A stretch of 64,000 bases of DNA, from positions 1-64,000 of the forward strand of contig JADKGN010000005.1 of the NCBI GenBank assembly GCA_016722705.1, written 5' to 3'. Positions 39,105-47,180 of the stretch are shown one piece after another. Origin of the DNA: Candidatus Dechloromonas phosphoritropha (GTDB lineage: Bacteria; Pseudomonadota; Gammaproteobacteria; Burkholderiales; Rhodocyclaceae). The position numbers and the translations under genes were made by a program. Numbering within the stretch: the stretch's first letter is position 1; each line of letters opens with the position of its first letter. The notes below the pieces were generated by a model. That model was not told the DNA's origin. It worked only from the letters and a program-made list of their open reading frames with translations, and ran no database searches.

Positions 39105-40682
39105 ATGGATTCAGCACGTTACCAGACGGTTTACAACCTCGAACAAGCCGCGGCATTGTGCCCGCAAGAGGTGCTGGATCTGTGCCAGACGCTGTCTGCT
39201 GAAATCACCGCACTGAAGCAACAAATCGACTGGTTCAAGCGCCAGATCTTCGGCCAGAAAAGCGAACGACGCATCGACGTCACGCCGAGCGGCCAACTGA
39301 GTCTCGGCGAGTTCCCGACGCCCCCACCAGGTTCTGAGTCACCAGCTTCACCCCATCGCCGCGCATACCCGTCAGCCGACCAGCAAGCGTCCCAGTGACG
39401 AAAGCGTGCCCTTCTTCGACGAGAACCGCGTCCCAGTCGAAGTCGTCGAGCTCACCGCGCCGGAAGTCGAAGGCCTCTCTCCCGAGGACTACGAGGTCAT
39501 CAGCCACAAGGACAGCTATCGCCTGGCGCAACGGCCGGGTAGCTACGTGGTGATCAAGTATCGCCGGCCGGTAATCAAGCTCAAGAGTAACCAGACACTG
39601 GTCTGCGCCAACGCGCCGGCCGGTGTCATTGAGGGCAGCCGGGCCGACGTCAGCTTCGTCGCCGGACTGCTGATTGACAAATTTGCCTACCACCTGCCAC
39701 TGTATCGCCAGCATCAACGCCTGGCCGATGCGGGAATCACCGTCAGCCGGCCGTGGCTGACGCAGATCGGGCAACAGGGCATCACTCTGCTCGAACCGAT
39801 CTACGAGGCGCAGTTTGCCTCGATCCGCAGCTCGCGCGTCAAGGCGATGGACGGACGCCGATCAAGGCCGGACAGGGCGCACCCGGCAAGCTGAAAGCGG
39901 CGTACTTCTGGCCGGTGTATGGCGAAGGCGACGAAATCTGTTTCCCCTTCTTCGCCAGTCGCGAGTTCAAGCACGTCGAGGCGGCCCTCGGACTGACCGC
40001 CGCCGAAGGCGCGGTGCTGTTGTCGGACGGCTATCAGGCCTACAGTCATTACGCGGCGCAGATCGGGATCACGCACGCCCAATGCTGGGCGCACACGCGT
40101 CGTAAGTTCTTTGACGCGCAAGACGCGGAACCAGAAGCGGCAGCGCAGGCACTCGCGCTCATTGGGGACCTGTATCAGGTCGAAGAGCGCATCCGCGAGC
40201 AAAAGCTCACCGGTGCAAGGAAGCGCGACTATCGTCTGGAGCATGCCAAACCGATCGTCGAGCGTTTCTTCGCCTGGGTTGGCGAACGCTTCGCGGCGCA
40301 GGGGCTGTTACCGCGCAATCCGCTGACCAGGGTGCTGGCCTACGCGCGCGATCGACGATGGGGACTGGAGGTCTTCCTCGCCGACCCGGACGTGCCGATC
40401 GACACCAATCACCTCGAACGCGCCCTGCGGGTGATTCCCATGGGGCGCCGCTCCTGGCTGTTCTGCTGGACGGAGTTCGGCGCCAGGCAGGTCGGGATCA
40501 TCCAGAGCCTGATCGTTACCTGTCGGCTGCATCAGATCGACCCCTACGATTATCTCGTCGATGTCCTGCAGCGCGTCGCCGAGCACCCCGCCGACCGCGT
40601 CCATGAACTCACGCCACGGGTCTGGAAAGAACTGTTCGCTCAGAACCCGCTGCGCTCACCTTTGTACGCGTTGCCGAAGTAG
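39105..40682 (+). CDS. tnpC: IS66 transposase TnpC, two frameshifts
   Basis: The transposase begins with the leucine-rich/coiled segment EVLDLCQTLSAEITALKQQIDWFKRQIFGQKSERR, then the zinc-finger/helical part (FFDENRVPVEVVELTAPEVEGLS), the DDE domain (LIDKFAYHLPLYRQHQRL, LLSDGYQAYSHYA, QCWAHTRRKFFDA, IDTNHLERALRVIPMGRRSWLFC) and the C-terminal domain. Frames change near 39328 and 39850 (at the catalytic KAMDG/TPIKAG junction, one base missing). Without them the protein would have about 525 residues. Whether the breaks are real or sequencing errors cannot be told, so activity is uncertain. Confidence 0.88.
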
Positions 40683-40713
40683 GGGCGCTCGACGCCGCGT
40701 AGTTGCCGGTTAC

Positions 40714-40721
40714 GCCCCAGC
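40714..40721. repeat. Target-site duplication of IS66, right copy
   Basis: GCCCCAGC, identical to 38313-38320. Confidence 0.9.
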
Positions 40722-41038
40722 GCCAGCGCCGGGAGCAGACGCGGCAAGCAGACGTAAAGCGCGCTGTTTCCCTGCCGGCAGGCCTGATTCACCAAGGCAC
40801 AAGCCAGGAAGGTCTTGCCAACCCCAATCGGGCTGCAAACCAGGACGTTCTGGTGGGTAGCCACCCAAACGCCAGCCATCAGACGCGCGAACAAGGCCCG
40901 GCCGAGTCCGCAGGGATAACGGAAATCGACACCTTCCGGGTTGGCAGCCTGCAGGCTTTGTGTGTTCAACACACGGACCATGCCGGTCAGACGGAGCTTT
41001 TGCAAGCGCTCGTGGGTAGGAAGGTGGAGCAATGTCAT
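40714..41038 (-). pseudogene. istB: istB N-terminal fragment (IS21 family)
   Basis: Starts at ATG 41038 with LHLPTHERLQKLRLTGMVRVL and contains the Walker A region QNVLVCSPIGVGKTFLACALVNQACRQGNSALY, characteristic of the IstB ATPase. About 50 codons normally present between the first helix and the FRYPCGLGRALFARL segment are missing. The gene stops at the IS66 boundary; joining it to 38320 restores the frame (ALALGR then HDGSHAKALAQLAK). Confidence 0.88.
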
Positions 41039-41049
41039 TTTCTTTCAGG

Positions 41050-41390
41050 TCAGTAGTAATGCGCCTGGCCGCGCACATTGGCGTGTTCCAGGGGAAGTGA
41101 AGTCTGTGCAGGCGTGGCGACAGGGCGCTTGTTCTGGCCATGTTTGAGGATAGATTTCAGGCTGATGATGGCGCCGGTGGCGGATACAGGGTGGCCTCGA
41201 CCCCCATCCCGCTCATTCCGTCCGGCAGGGGATGGCCGATGCCGACCAGCTTTGCATGCCGGAGGATTTTGCCCACCGTCGTCGGCGAGGCGACGACTGC
41301 TCGGGCGATTTCACGATGGCTGCGCCTGCCTTCGTGGTACAGGCGCAGTACTTCCAGAATCTTGCGCATGGATAAGCTGCTAAATGCCAT
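41050..41390 (-). pseudogene. istA: istA remnant with large internal deletion
   Basis: ATG 41390 begins SMRKILEVLRLYHEGRRSHREIARAVVASPTTVGKIL, the IstA N-terminal helix-turn-helix, up to ATLYPPP. A frame change near 41170 is followed directly by the IstA C-terminus SILKHGQNKRPV and LPLEHANVRGQAHYY at 41050. Roughly 400 codons with the DDE integrase core are missing, so this copy cannot transpose. Confidence 0.85.
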
Positions 41391-41498
41391 GTAGACCTCG
41401 GCAAAATCGTCGAGGGCGCCGCGGTTACCCCGCGTCCTGCGCTACTGCCTCCAACCGTCCAACTTGCCTTGGAATCGGTGTCCAGCTTCAGCCGGAAT

Positions 41499-41831
41499 TC
41501 ACAGCCGTTCCAGGTCGGGAATATTGAAGTCGCGCTCCAGGCAGGTGGGCCCAGGGGCCGATGCGTTGGTAGGCTGCTTCGGGCAGCGACCACACCGAAT
41601 CGATGACGCCAGCGCCGTGCGTGTCGATCAGCAGGCCATCTGGCTCGCCGTAATGGCCGGGGAGACATGATCGCAGCCGGTGCGTTCCAGCGGCAGCGCG
41701 TCGATGAAGGCGTGCCGATCGCAGCCGAAATTCCGACCATTGACGAAGATATTGCCGACGCCGAGATGTGGCAGGCAGTCGGCGGCGCTGACGATGGCGC
41801 TGATGAATTCGCCTTCGTTCATTTCGGCGCC
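41499..41831 (-). pseudogene. DUF692/MNIO family (HvfB/BufB-like) C-terminal remnant
   Basis: The pieces match the C-terminal half of multinuclear non-heme iron oxidases that modify RiPP precursors: EMNEGEFISAIVSAADC, NIFVNGRNFGCDRHAFIDALPLERTG, then after a shift near 41665 GHYGEPDGLLIDTHGAGVIDSVWSLPEAAYQRIGP, and after another shift LERDFNIPDLERL up to 41499. The metal-site motif usually written DVNN reads GVGN here. The N-terminal half is absent; the 5' end is joined to an Hvf-like precursor and the 3' end is cut by the IS21 terminus. The gene is clearly dead. Confidence 0.8.
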
Positions 41832-41991
41832 GCGCGGGTGTCCATTTTCTTGCTGTCGGCCTGGGCCAGTTGGTAGCCGGCTTCCAGTTTGGTGGCACCG
41901 AACGGTTTGTCGCCGACGGCGTGCGCCAGCGAGGTCAGAGCGGCAGCGACGAAGGTGGAACAGACGGTGAGGGTAACGATGCCAGCTTTTT
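41819..41991 (-). pseudogene. HvfA-like RiPP precursor leader, truncated
   Basis: Minus-strand frame: KAGIVTLTVCSTFVAAALTSLAHA (signal-peptide-like), then GDKPFGATKLEAGYQLAQADSKKMD, the leader pattern of HvfA-type metallophore precursors, which normally continues into repeats of EGKCGEGKCGG. Here the cysteine-rich core is missing: the sequence passes directly into the DUF692 remnant and the frame ends at 41819. The start codon has been removed by the IS1380 end at 41992. The family call rests on the leader, on the adjacent DUF692 remains and on the sigma/anti-sigma genes beyond the IS elements. Confidence 0.62.
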
Positions 41992-42094
41992 CTAGCCCGA
42001 ATTTTTCATAAAAGCAGGCGAATCTCGTTTAACCCATTGATATAATAGGGGTTACGCCAATAACGCTTTGTAAGAAGCCTAAACGAGACCGCCC

Positions 42095-43488
42095 ATGGAC
42101 CATTCTATCCCAACCCAGCTTCGCTTTCCCGCCAGCGCCGGATTTACGATCCGGGCAGAGTTTGACGGCGGGGCGATGTCCTCCGACTTTGGCGCACTCC
42201 TGTTGCGTGGCATCGACCTGCAAATCGGCCTGATTCCCCGCCTGGTCAGCGCGATTCACGACAAACGCCACGCCTCGTACATTGACCATCCCCTGGCCGA
42301 CCTGCTCCGCCAGCGGATATTCCAGACCGCCAGCGGTTACGCCGACGGTAATGACGCCAACACGCTGCGGCGCGATCCGCTGTTCAAACTGGCGGTCGGT
42401 CGTGCCCCGCTGGACGAGGGAAATGACCTGGCCTCCGGCCCCACGCTCTCCCGGCTCGAAAACAGCGTATCGCGCAAAGACATTTACCGCCTGGCCAAAA
42501 GCTTCGTCGACGCCTTCATCGCCAGCTACGCCCAAGCGCCTGCCGTGATCGTGCTCGATATGGATCACTCGGAGGATGCCACTCACGGGCAGCAGGAACT
42601 GGCGTTCTATAACCCCCACTACGGGAATCACTGCTACCTGCCGCTGTTTCTCTTCGAAGGACTTTCCGGGAAGTTCATTACTGCCGTCCTGCGTCCGGGC
42701 AAACGCCCGACTGGCAAGGAGAACGCGGCCATCATCAAGCGCGTGCTGCGCTTGCTCCGCCAGGCTTGGCCCGAGACCCACATCATTCTGCGCGGGGATG
42801 GCCACTTCTCGAATCCCGAACTGATGGCCTTGTGCGCGTCCGATCCGCATCTGGACTTCCTCTTCGGCCTGGCCGGCAACCCGGTGCTCTCGCCCAAGGC
42901 CGAGCCGCTGCTGAAGAAAGCCCGTGCGCTGCACCAGACACACAGCGCCAACGCCCAGCGCCTGGGGAACGCCGAGCCTGCGGCGACACGACTGTACGAC
43001 GATATCGAGTATCAGGCGGGCTCGTGGCCCAAGGCTTACCGCGTGGTGGTCAAGGCCGAGGTGATGGCCTTGGGTGACAACCCGCGGTACGTGGTGACCT
43101 CGCTGTCCGACCCGACGCCTGATGTGCTTTACAAAGAGCTGTACTGTGCTCGAGGGCAGGACGAGAACTTCATCAAGGCGGTGAAGAACGACTTGGCCAG
43201 TGACCGGACCTCCGATCATGCCTTCCTCGCCAATCACCTGCGGCTGTTCTATTCGTGTGCGGCGTATGGGTTGATTCACGGCTTGCGCGAGAACACGCTG
43301 GTGCATACGGAACTGGCCAAGGCGCAACCGCTGTCGATTATCCTGAAACTCTTTAAGTTGGCGGTGCGCGTGGTGCAGTACAAGGATCGGATCAAGCTGT
43401 CCTTGCCTACGTCGTGTCCGATGAAGGGGTGCTGGCGCGGGTGACCGAGTTGCTTTACCTCGTCCCGCGCCCGCCGGCACCGGCCTGA
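42095..43488 (+). CDS. IS1380-family transposase, frameshift near C-terminus
   Basis: The protein has the IS1380 pattern: DFGALLLRGIDLQIGLIPRLVSAI, RIFQTASGYADGNDANTLRRDPLFK, LDMDHSEDATHGQQELAFYNPHYGNHCYLPL, HIILRGDGHFSNPELM and the catalytic-region RGQDENFIKAVKNDLASDRTSDH. The open frame stops at 43444, but removing one G from the GGGG run near 43430 restores the family tail GVLARVTELLYLVPRPPAPA ending at 43488. The shift may be a sequencing error. Confidence 0.9.
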
Positions 43489-43700
43489 TCGACTCGGCGA
43501 CGCCGTCTCATGCTACCGACTCGAATCCGCTTGAGCGGAGGTCAGGTCTCGCCAGCGCTCTGTCCAGGGATCGATGGCGGCAGGGTGTGATGCCCAAAAG
43601 TTGGGGTATTTGGCCGATCGTGGCGGGTTGGCAGCAAAATTCGCAGCAAGCTGACTCGCATCACGGCTGGAATGGCACGACATTGACATCGCGCGGCGGG
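43489..43700. other. Non-coding right part of IS1380
   Basis: Between the transposase stop and the right inverted repeat I see no gene. Confidence 0.5.
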
Positions 43701-43721
43701 TTTATGAAACATCCGGGCTAG

Positions 43722-44624
43722 GGTGTGTTGACAATCACTCCGATAGATGACCATGGCATTGATCGGCGAAATCCTCGTTTACAGTCAATGAGTTACAAGG
43801 AGGCTGTTCACAGAGGTTGATATAGGTTCATATCCTGACTTTTGGGTGGCGTCAGGATGATGGTACGTTTGTGGTTGCGTGATGATCAGTTTGAGCGGAT
43901 AGCGTCCCTGTTGCCGGGTAAAGCCAGCGACCCGGGGTGCACGGCGGCCGATAATCGACAGTTCGTTGAAGCGGTTTTGTGGATTGCTCGCACGGGTAGT
44001 CCGTGGCGTGACCTGCCATGCCCATTCGGGCCGTGGAATAGTGTCTATCAACGATTTGCTCGCTGGTCGCGGTGTGGTGTCTGGCATCGCATCTTCACCC
44101 AGTTGGCGCAGGACGCAGATTTCGAAGAGGTGTTCATCGACAGCACCATCGTTCGCGCCCATCAACATGCCGCCGGTGCACCAAAAAAAACGGTGGCCAG
44201 GCGCTTGGGCGATCACGGGGCGGACTGAGCACCAAGATTCACGCCCTGGTTGAAGGCTTGGGGTCACTCGCCCGCTTTCGTCTCACCGGTGGAGAAGCCG
44301 GTGACAGCCCTCAAGCGCTGCCCCTGTTGGGCGATCTGTTGCCCGACTCGCTGAGTGCGGACAAAGCCTACGACACAGACGCGATCATCGAGCATCTTGC
44401 TGCGAATGAGATTCAAGCGGTCATCCCTCCCAAAAGCAATCGTATTGTCCAGCGTAGTTTCGATCAGCACCTTTACAAAAATCGCAACCTGGTAGAACGC
44501 TTCTTCTGCCGGATCAAGCAGTTCCGAGGCATCGCCACGCGCTATGACAAACTCGCCGAACGCTTCGCTTCCTTCGTCGCCCTCGCCGCAGCTTTCATCT
44601 GGCTCACGTGATTGTCAACACACC
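43722..44624 (+). mobile_element. IS5-family insertion sequence (IS427-like)
   Basis: A 903-bp element with perfect 17-bp inverted repeats GGTGTGTTGACAATCAC at both ends and a 4-bp target duplication CTAG (43718-43721 and 44625-44628). It carries two overlapping frames for one transposase. Confidence 0.95.
43842..44611 (+). CDS. IS5-family transposase, probable programmed -1 frameshift
   Basis: Frame one (43842-44228) encodes WLRDDQFERIASLLPGK, VLWIARTGSPWRDLPCPFGPWNSVYQRFARW and the first catalytic Asp in EVFIDSTIVRAHQHAAG. Frame two continues GGLSTKIHALVEGLG, LSADKAYDTDAI and KNRNLVERFFCRIKQFRGIATRYDKLA with the catalytic DDE Glu, ending at 44611. The frames are joined by -1 slippage at an A8 run (about 44183-44190), which is the normal expression mode in this IS group, so I treat the gene as potentially functional. 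Confidence 0.9.
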
Positions 44625-44657
44625 CTAGACTTTCTCCGTTGAATTGAGGTTGATGCA

Positions 44658-44837
44658 TCAGACTTTCTGACTCATCCAGGCACCCGTCGCAACGCGCAGA
44701 AACTGGAACTGCTTTTCCATCCGCTGGCAGCCAGCGTAGATCACCAGATGCAAGCGAAGCTGAACGCGTTCCCGGAAAGTGGTTTGGCGTTCGATCTGTT
44801 GCGAGGCGAGGCGAGAGGCTTCCTTGCAACTGATCAT
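44658..44837 (-). CDS. Anti-sigma-type zinc-finger (zf-HC2) small protein
   Basis: This 59-residue protein starts at ATG 44837 (GGAACGGAA upstream) and reads ISCKEASRLASQQIERQTTFRERVQLRLHL then YAGCQRMEKQFQFLR. The zf-HC2 pattern is Cys...His-x3-Cys-x2-Cys; here the third ligand is Tyr (HLVIYAGC) so zinc binding is probably impaired. Such proteins restrain the ECF sigma factor next door, which is divergent. Downstream on the same strand the HvfA-like remnant once followed by about 30 bases, with a ribosome-site-like CGGAGAAAG just before the IS5/IS1380 block. Confidence 0.75.
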   Translation of the reverse strand: MISCKEASRLASQQIERQTTFRERVQLRLHLVIYAGCQRMEKQFQFLRVATGAWMSQKV

Positions 44838-44954
44838 TTCCGTTCCAGTTTGCAACCTTTGCCACGAGTGCCTGTCCGATTGGTCGGACGGATGGGAAGA
44901 TCCTTGCGAATTTTTTCAAGTATGATCGAAAAACTGGAATTCCCGCGAAACGAC

Positions 44955-45509
44955 ATGACCACAGACCCGCTGTGCGACACCGAGTTCCTGACCAGTCTGT
45001 GGAGAGATATGCTGCGCTTTGCTGACATTCAGTTGCGCAACAAGACTCAGGCCGAGGATGCGGAGCAGGGAGTATTGACTGCCGCGCTGGCCGGCCACGA
45101 AAAATCCGCTTCGCGGGTATCCTTGCGCACTTCGGTCCTGGCCATCCTCAAAAACAAGATCGTCGATGTCCCTCGCCGCAAGGTTCGGGAAAATGTGGTG
45201 GTCGCCGACGAGGATGCTGATTCGGATATCGAAGCCAATTTCAACGACCGTTCGTACTGGGCCCAGAACACTCCCCGCTCCGAATGGGAGAGTCCGGACA
45301 AGGTGACGGAGAACAAGCGGTTCTGGGAGGTCTTCGAAGCCTGCCTCTACCGCTTGCCCAAAGCAAGTGCCAGCATCTTCACGATGCGCGAGGTGCTCGG
45401 CTTCGATAGCGATAACATTTGCGCCACCCTGACGATCACCAGCAACAACTGCTGGGTCCAACTGCACCGCACCTGTCTGGGCGTCAACCGGTTTGGCGAG
45501 GCAACTTGA
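44955..45509 (+). CDS. ECF-type sigma factor, divergent sequence
   Basis: The 184-residue protein resembles the RpoE-like sigma factors linked to zf-HC2 proteins: LWRDMLRFADIQLRNKTQAEDAEQGVLTAALAG (region 2.1-2.2), LAILKNKIVDVPRRKVRE (region 2.4) and FEACLYRLPKASASIFTMREVLGFDSDNICATLTITSNNCWVQLHRTCL (region 4). Several normally conserved residues differ: DAVQE is DAEQG, the Trp of LKTWVFAIL is Ser, and HRAR is HRTC. The frame is open but the substitutions suggest relaxed selection. ATG 44955 is preferred; ATG 44922 in frame is possible. It probably once drove the locus on the opposite strand. Confidence 0.75.
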   Translation: MTTDPLCDTEFLTSLWRDMLRFADIQLRNKTQAEDAEQGVLTAALAGHEKSASRVSLRTSVLAILKNKIVDVPRRKVRENVVVADEDADSDIEANFNDRSYWAQNTPRSEWESPDKVTENKRFWEVFEACLYRLPKASASIFTMREVLGFDSDNICATLTITSNNCWVQLHRTCLGVNRFGEAT

Positions 45510-45648
45510 GAGTGTGCATCATTGATTGTCCGACATGGCGCTTGATCTTCGTGTTTTACGATGAGACACTTCTGAATATTATTGTTTTATGGAAGTCCCC
45601 CCGGGGCTATCCTGTGGCCTGTATCAAACAACCTTGACGGAGACCTAG

Positions 45649-46563
45649 ATGAAATCCTTTGCCATCATGACTGCTGCGCTGGTGCTCGGCTTGACGCTGG
45701 TTACCGGCGATGCCGAAGCAGCGAGGCGCCTGGGCGGCGGCAAATCCGCCGGTATGCAGCGCGAATCGATCAGCGCCCAGAAATCGACCAATGCCGCCCC
45801 GGCCCCCAGCCAGGCAGCGGCAACGGCGCCACAGGGAGCGCCGGGCGCTCCTGCGGCCCAGCCCAAGCGTTCGTGGATGGGCCCGCTGGCCGGTCTAGCG
45901 GCCGGTCTCGGCCTGGCGGCGCTGGCCTCACATTTGGGTTTTGGTGAAGGCTTGGCCAATATGTTGATGATTGGGTTGTTGATCATGGCCGTCGTGATGG
46001 TCATCGGCTTCGTCATGCGCCGCCGGGCGGCGTCCCAGCAACCGGCGCTGGCCGGTGCCAGCGGCATGCGGTATGCCGCGCAGGGCGCCGATACGAATCG
46101 TGATGACCGGAACGTCGAGCCCCGCTTTTCTACTCCGGTCGCTGCCGGGAGCGGGGCGGCGGCAATTGCCGGTGCGGGTACCACGGTAAGTATTCCAGCC
46201 GGATTCGATGTCGATGCCTTCGTCCGCAATGCCAAGGTGAACTTCATCCGCCTGCAGGCGGCGAACGATGCCGGCAATCTGGAAGACATCCGCGAGTTCA
46301 CGACGCCGGAAATGTTTGGCGAGATCAAGCTGAATTTTGTCGATCGTGGCCAGGCGGACCAGCAGACCGACGTTGTCACTGTCAATGCCGAGGTTCTGGA
46401 TGTTGCCGAGGAAAGCGAGCGTTACATCGTCAGCGTGCATTTCACTGGCCTGATCCGTGAAGCTGCCAATGCTCCCGCGGAACCGTTCGATGAAATCTGG
46501 CACATGATCAAGCCGCGCGCAGGTGGCGGCTGGGTGCTCGCGGGCATCCAGCAGACCCAGTAA
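45649..46563 (+). CDS. Tim44-like domain membrane protein
   Basis: The 304-residue protein has a signal peptide (MTAALVLGLTLVTGDAEA), an Ala/Pro-rich segment, two hydrophobic helices (GPLAGLAAGLGLAALASHLGFG and MLMIGLLIMAVVMVIGFVM) and a C-terminal Tim44-like fold (FDVDAFVRNAKVNFIRLQAANDAGNLEDIREFTTPEMFGEIKL, FDEIWHMIKPRAGGGWVLAGIQQTQ). Bacterial Tim44-like proteins of this kind are common in Betaproteobacteria; their role is unclear, perhaps in membrane protein handling. It stands alone with a strong terminator. Confidence 0.9.
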   Translation: MKSFAIMTAALVLGLTLVTGDAEAARRLGGGKSAGMQRESISAQKSTNAAPAPSQAAATAPQGAPGAPAAQPKRSWMGPLAGLAAGLGLAALASHLGFGEGLANMLMIGLLIMAVVMVIGFVMRRRAASQQPALAGASGMRYAAQGADTNRDDRNVEPRFSTPVAAGSGAAAIAGAGTTVSIPAGFDVDAFVRNAKVNFIRLQAANDAGNLEDIREFTTPEMFGEIKLNFVDRGQADQQTDVVTVNAEVLDVAEESERYIVSVHFTGLIREAANAPAEPFDEIWHMIKPRAGGGWVLAGIQQTQ

Positions 46564-46582
46564 CGCGGCACCCGCCCAGGGA

Positions 46583-46609
46583 GGGGCTCCGACGGAGCCC
46601 CTTTTTTTT
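46583..46609 (+). terminator. Terminator after the Tim44-like gene
   Basis: Perfect 8-bp stem GGGGCTCC / GGAGCCCC, 3-base loop, followed by eight T. Confidence 0.95.
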
Positions 46610-46678
46610 CGGCAGTTCGGGGAATGTTTTGCCGTTCTCGGCGGGGCCCACGCGAGACGGTTTCGAAAACTGACAGAC

Positions 46679-46704
46679 AAAAAAACCCCGCCATGCAGGC
46701 GGGG
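46679..46704 (-). terminator. Terminator on the minus strand after the small membrane protein gene
   Basis: Perfect 7-bp stem CCCCGCC / GGCGGGG with a 5-base loop, followed on the minus strand by seven T; it lies 51 bases past the stop of the small gene at 46755. Confidence 0.88.
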
Positions 46705-46754
46705 TAACAGGGAGGTCTCGAAACGAGGGATTTCGAGGAGGGTAAAGGGATGGT

Positions 46755-46934
46755 TCAGTCCTTGCGCCGTCTCTTGAGCAAATGGCGGCCGATCACGATG
46801 GCGACGCCGACGGCAACCGCGGCAAGAAAGGCATTGATCGGTTCCGCGCGACCATCGGCCAACCAGTCCAGGCCGGCAACGCCCACGAAGACGCCGAGGC
46901 TTTCACTGATCGGGAGATTATCGGCAAAGGCCAT
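46755..46934 (-). CDS. Small membrane protein, 59 residues, unknown function
   Basis: ATG 46934 has AGGCGG 5 bases upstream. The product begins MAFADNLPISESLGVFVGV, has one hydrophobic helix (INAFLAAVAVGVAIVIG) and ends in the basic tail RHLLKRRRKD, as expected for a single-pass inner-membrane protein with a cytoplasmic C-terminus. It is followed by its own terminator and lies 246 bases downstream of the sensor kinase on the same strand, so it may belong to that transcript. I do not recognise the family. Confidence 0.6.
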   Translation of the reverse strand: MAFADNLPISESLGVFVGVAGLDWLADGRAEPINAFLAAVAVGVAIVIGRHLLKRRRKD

Positions 46935-47044
46935 TAGTCCGCCTGGCTAATTGGTGCTGAAACGGCGGCGAATTCTACCGCAACCTGATCCAGAAGATGC
47001 CGGCGGGCTGTTTCCAGAAACCGGCTGATATTCATTTCACACAT
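46934..47044 (-). CDS. Possible 36-residue small protein upstream of the membrane protein
   Basis: ATG 47044 opens MCEMNISRFLETARRHLLD and stops with TAA overlapping the next ATG (TAATG), a typical coupled junction. The composition is protein-like (amphipathic helix), but there is no strong ribosome site and no recognised family. Confidence 0.35.
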   Translation of the reverse strand: MCEMNISRFLETARRHLLDQVAVEFAAVSAPISQAD

Positions 47045-47180
47045 GATTTTGTTTTCTTTACTGGAGATTTTCTGGTTATCTATGATCATGATTCTATGGG
47101 CGCGCCCCTGCCACGTCTGTAGCGCGCGCGTTGCCTCGACGTAACGGATTTTGATGTTCTGTGACGCTATGTGACGGGAG

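Larger units (their letters stand above)
38321..40713 (+). mobile_element. IS66-family insertion sequence
   Basis: The 2393-bp element has ends starting GTAACCGG, with inverted repeats matching over about 21 bases (three mismatches), and is flanked by an 8-bp direct repeat, the usual IS66 duplication size. It carries the standard tnpA-tnpB-tnpC set and lies inside istB. Confidence 0.93.
38014..41503 (-). mobile_element. Decayed IS21-family element, split by IS66
   Basis: Read on the minus strand, an istA start (41390), an istA end (41050), an istB start (41038) and an istB end (38014) follow in the IS21 order. istA has lost its whole middle, including the integrase core, and istB has lost about 50 codons and has a stop codon. 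The istA-side end appears to be TGTGAATTCC at 41503, cutting the DUF692 gene; the other end is not clear. The element is dead. Confidence 0.75.
41992..43721 (+). mobile_element. IS1380-family insertion sequence
   Basis: This 1730-bp element is bounded by inverted repeats that begin CTAGCCCG and run through TTTCATAAA (19 of 21 positions match; left 41992-42012, right 43701-43721). It carries one transposase gene. IS5 is inserted directly at its right end. No exact target duplication is seen, perhaps because of later change. Confidence 0.85.

Noticed and set aside
42029..43480. 483-codon minus-strand frame over the IS1380 transposase
   Set aside because: Antisense to a well-conserved transposase and without recognisable motifs.
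43842..44611. IS5 transposase as a pseudogene because of two frames
   Set aside because: The A8 run at the overlap fits the programmed frameshift used by this IS group.
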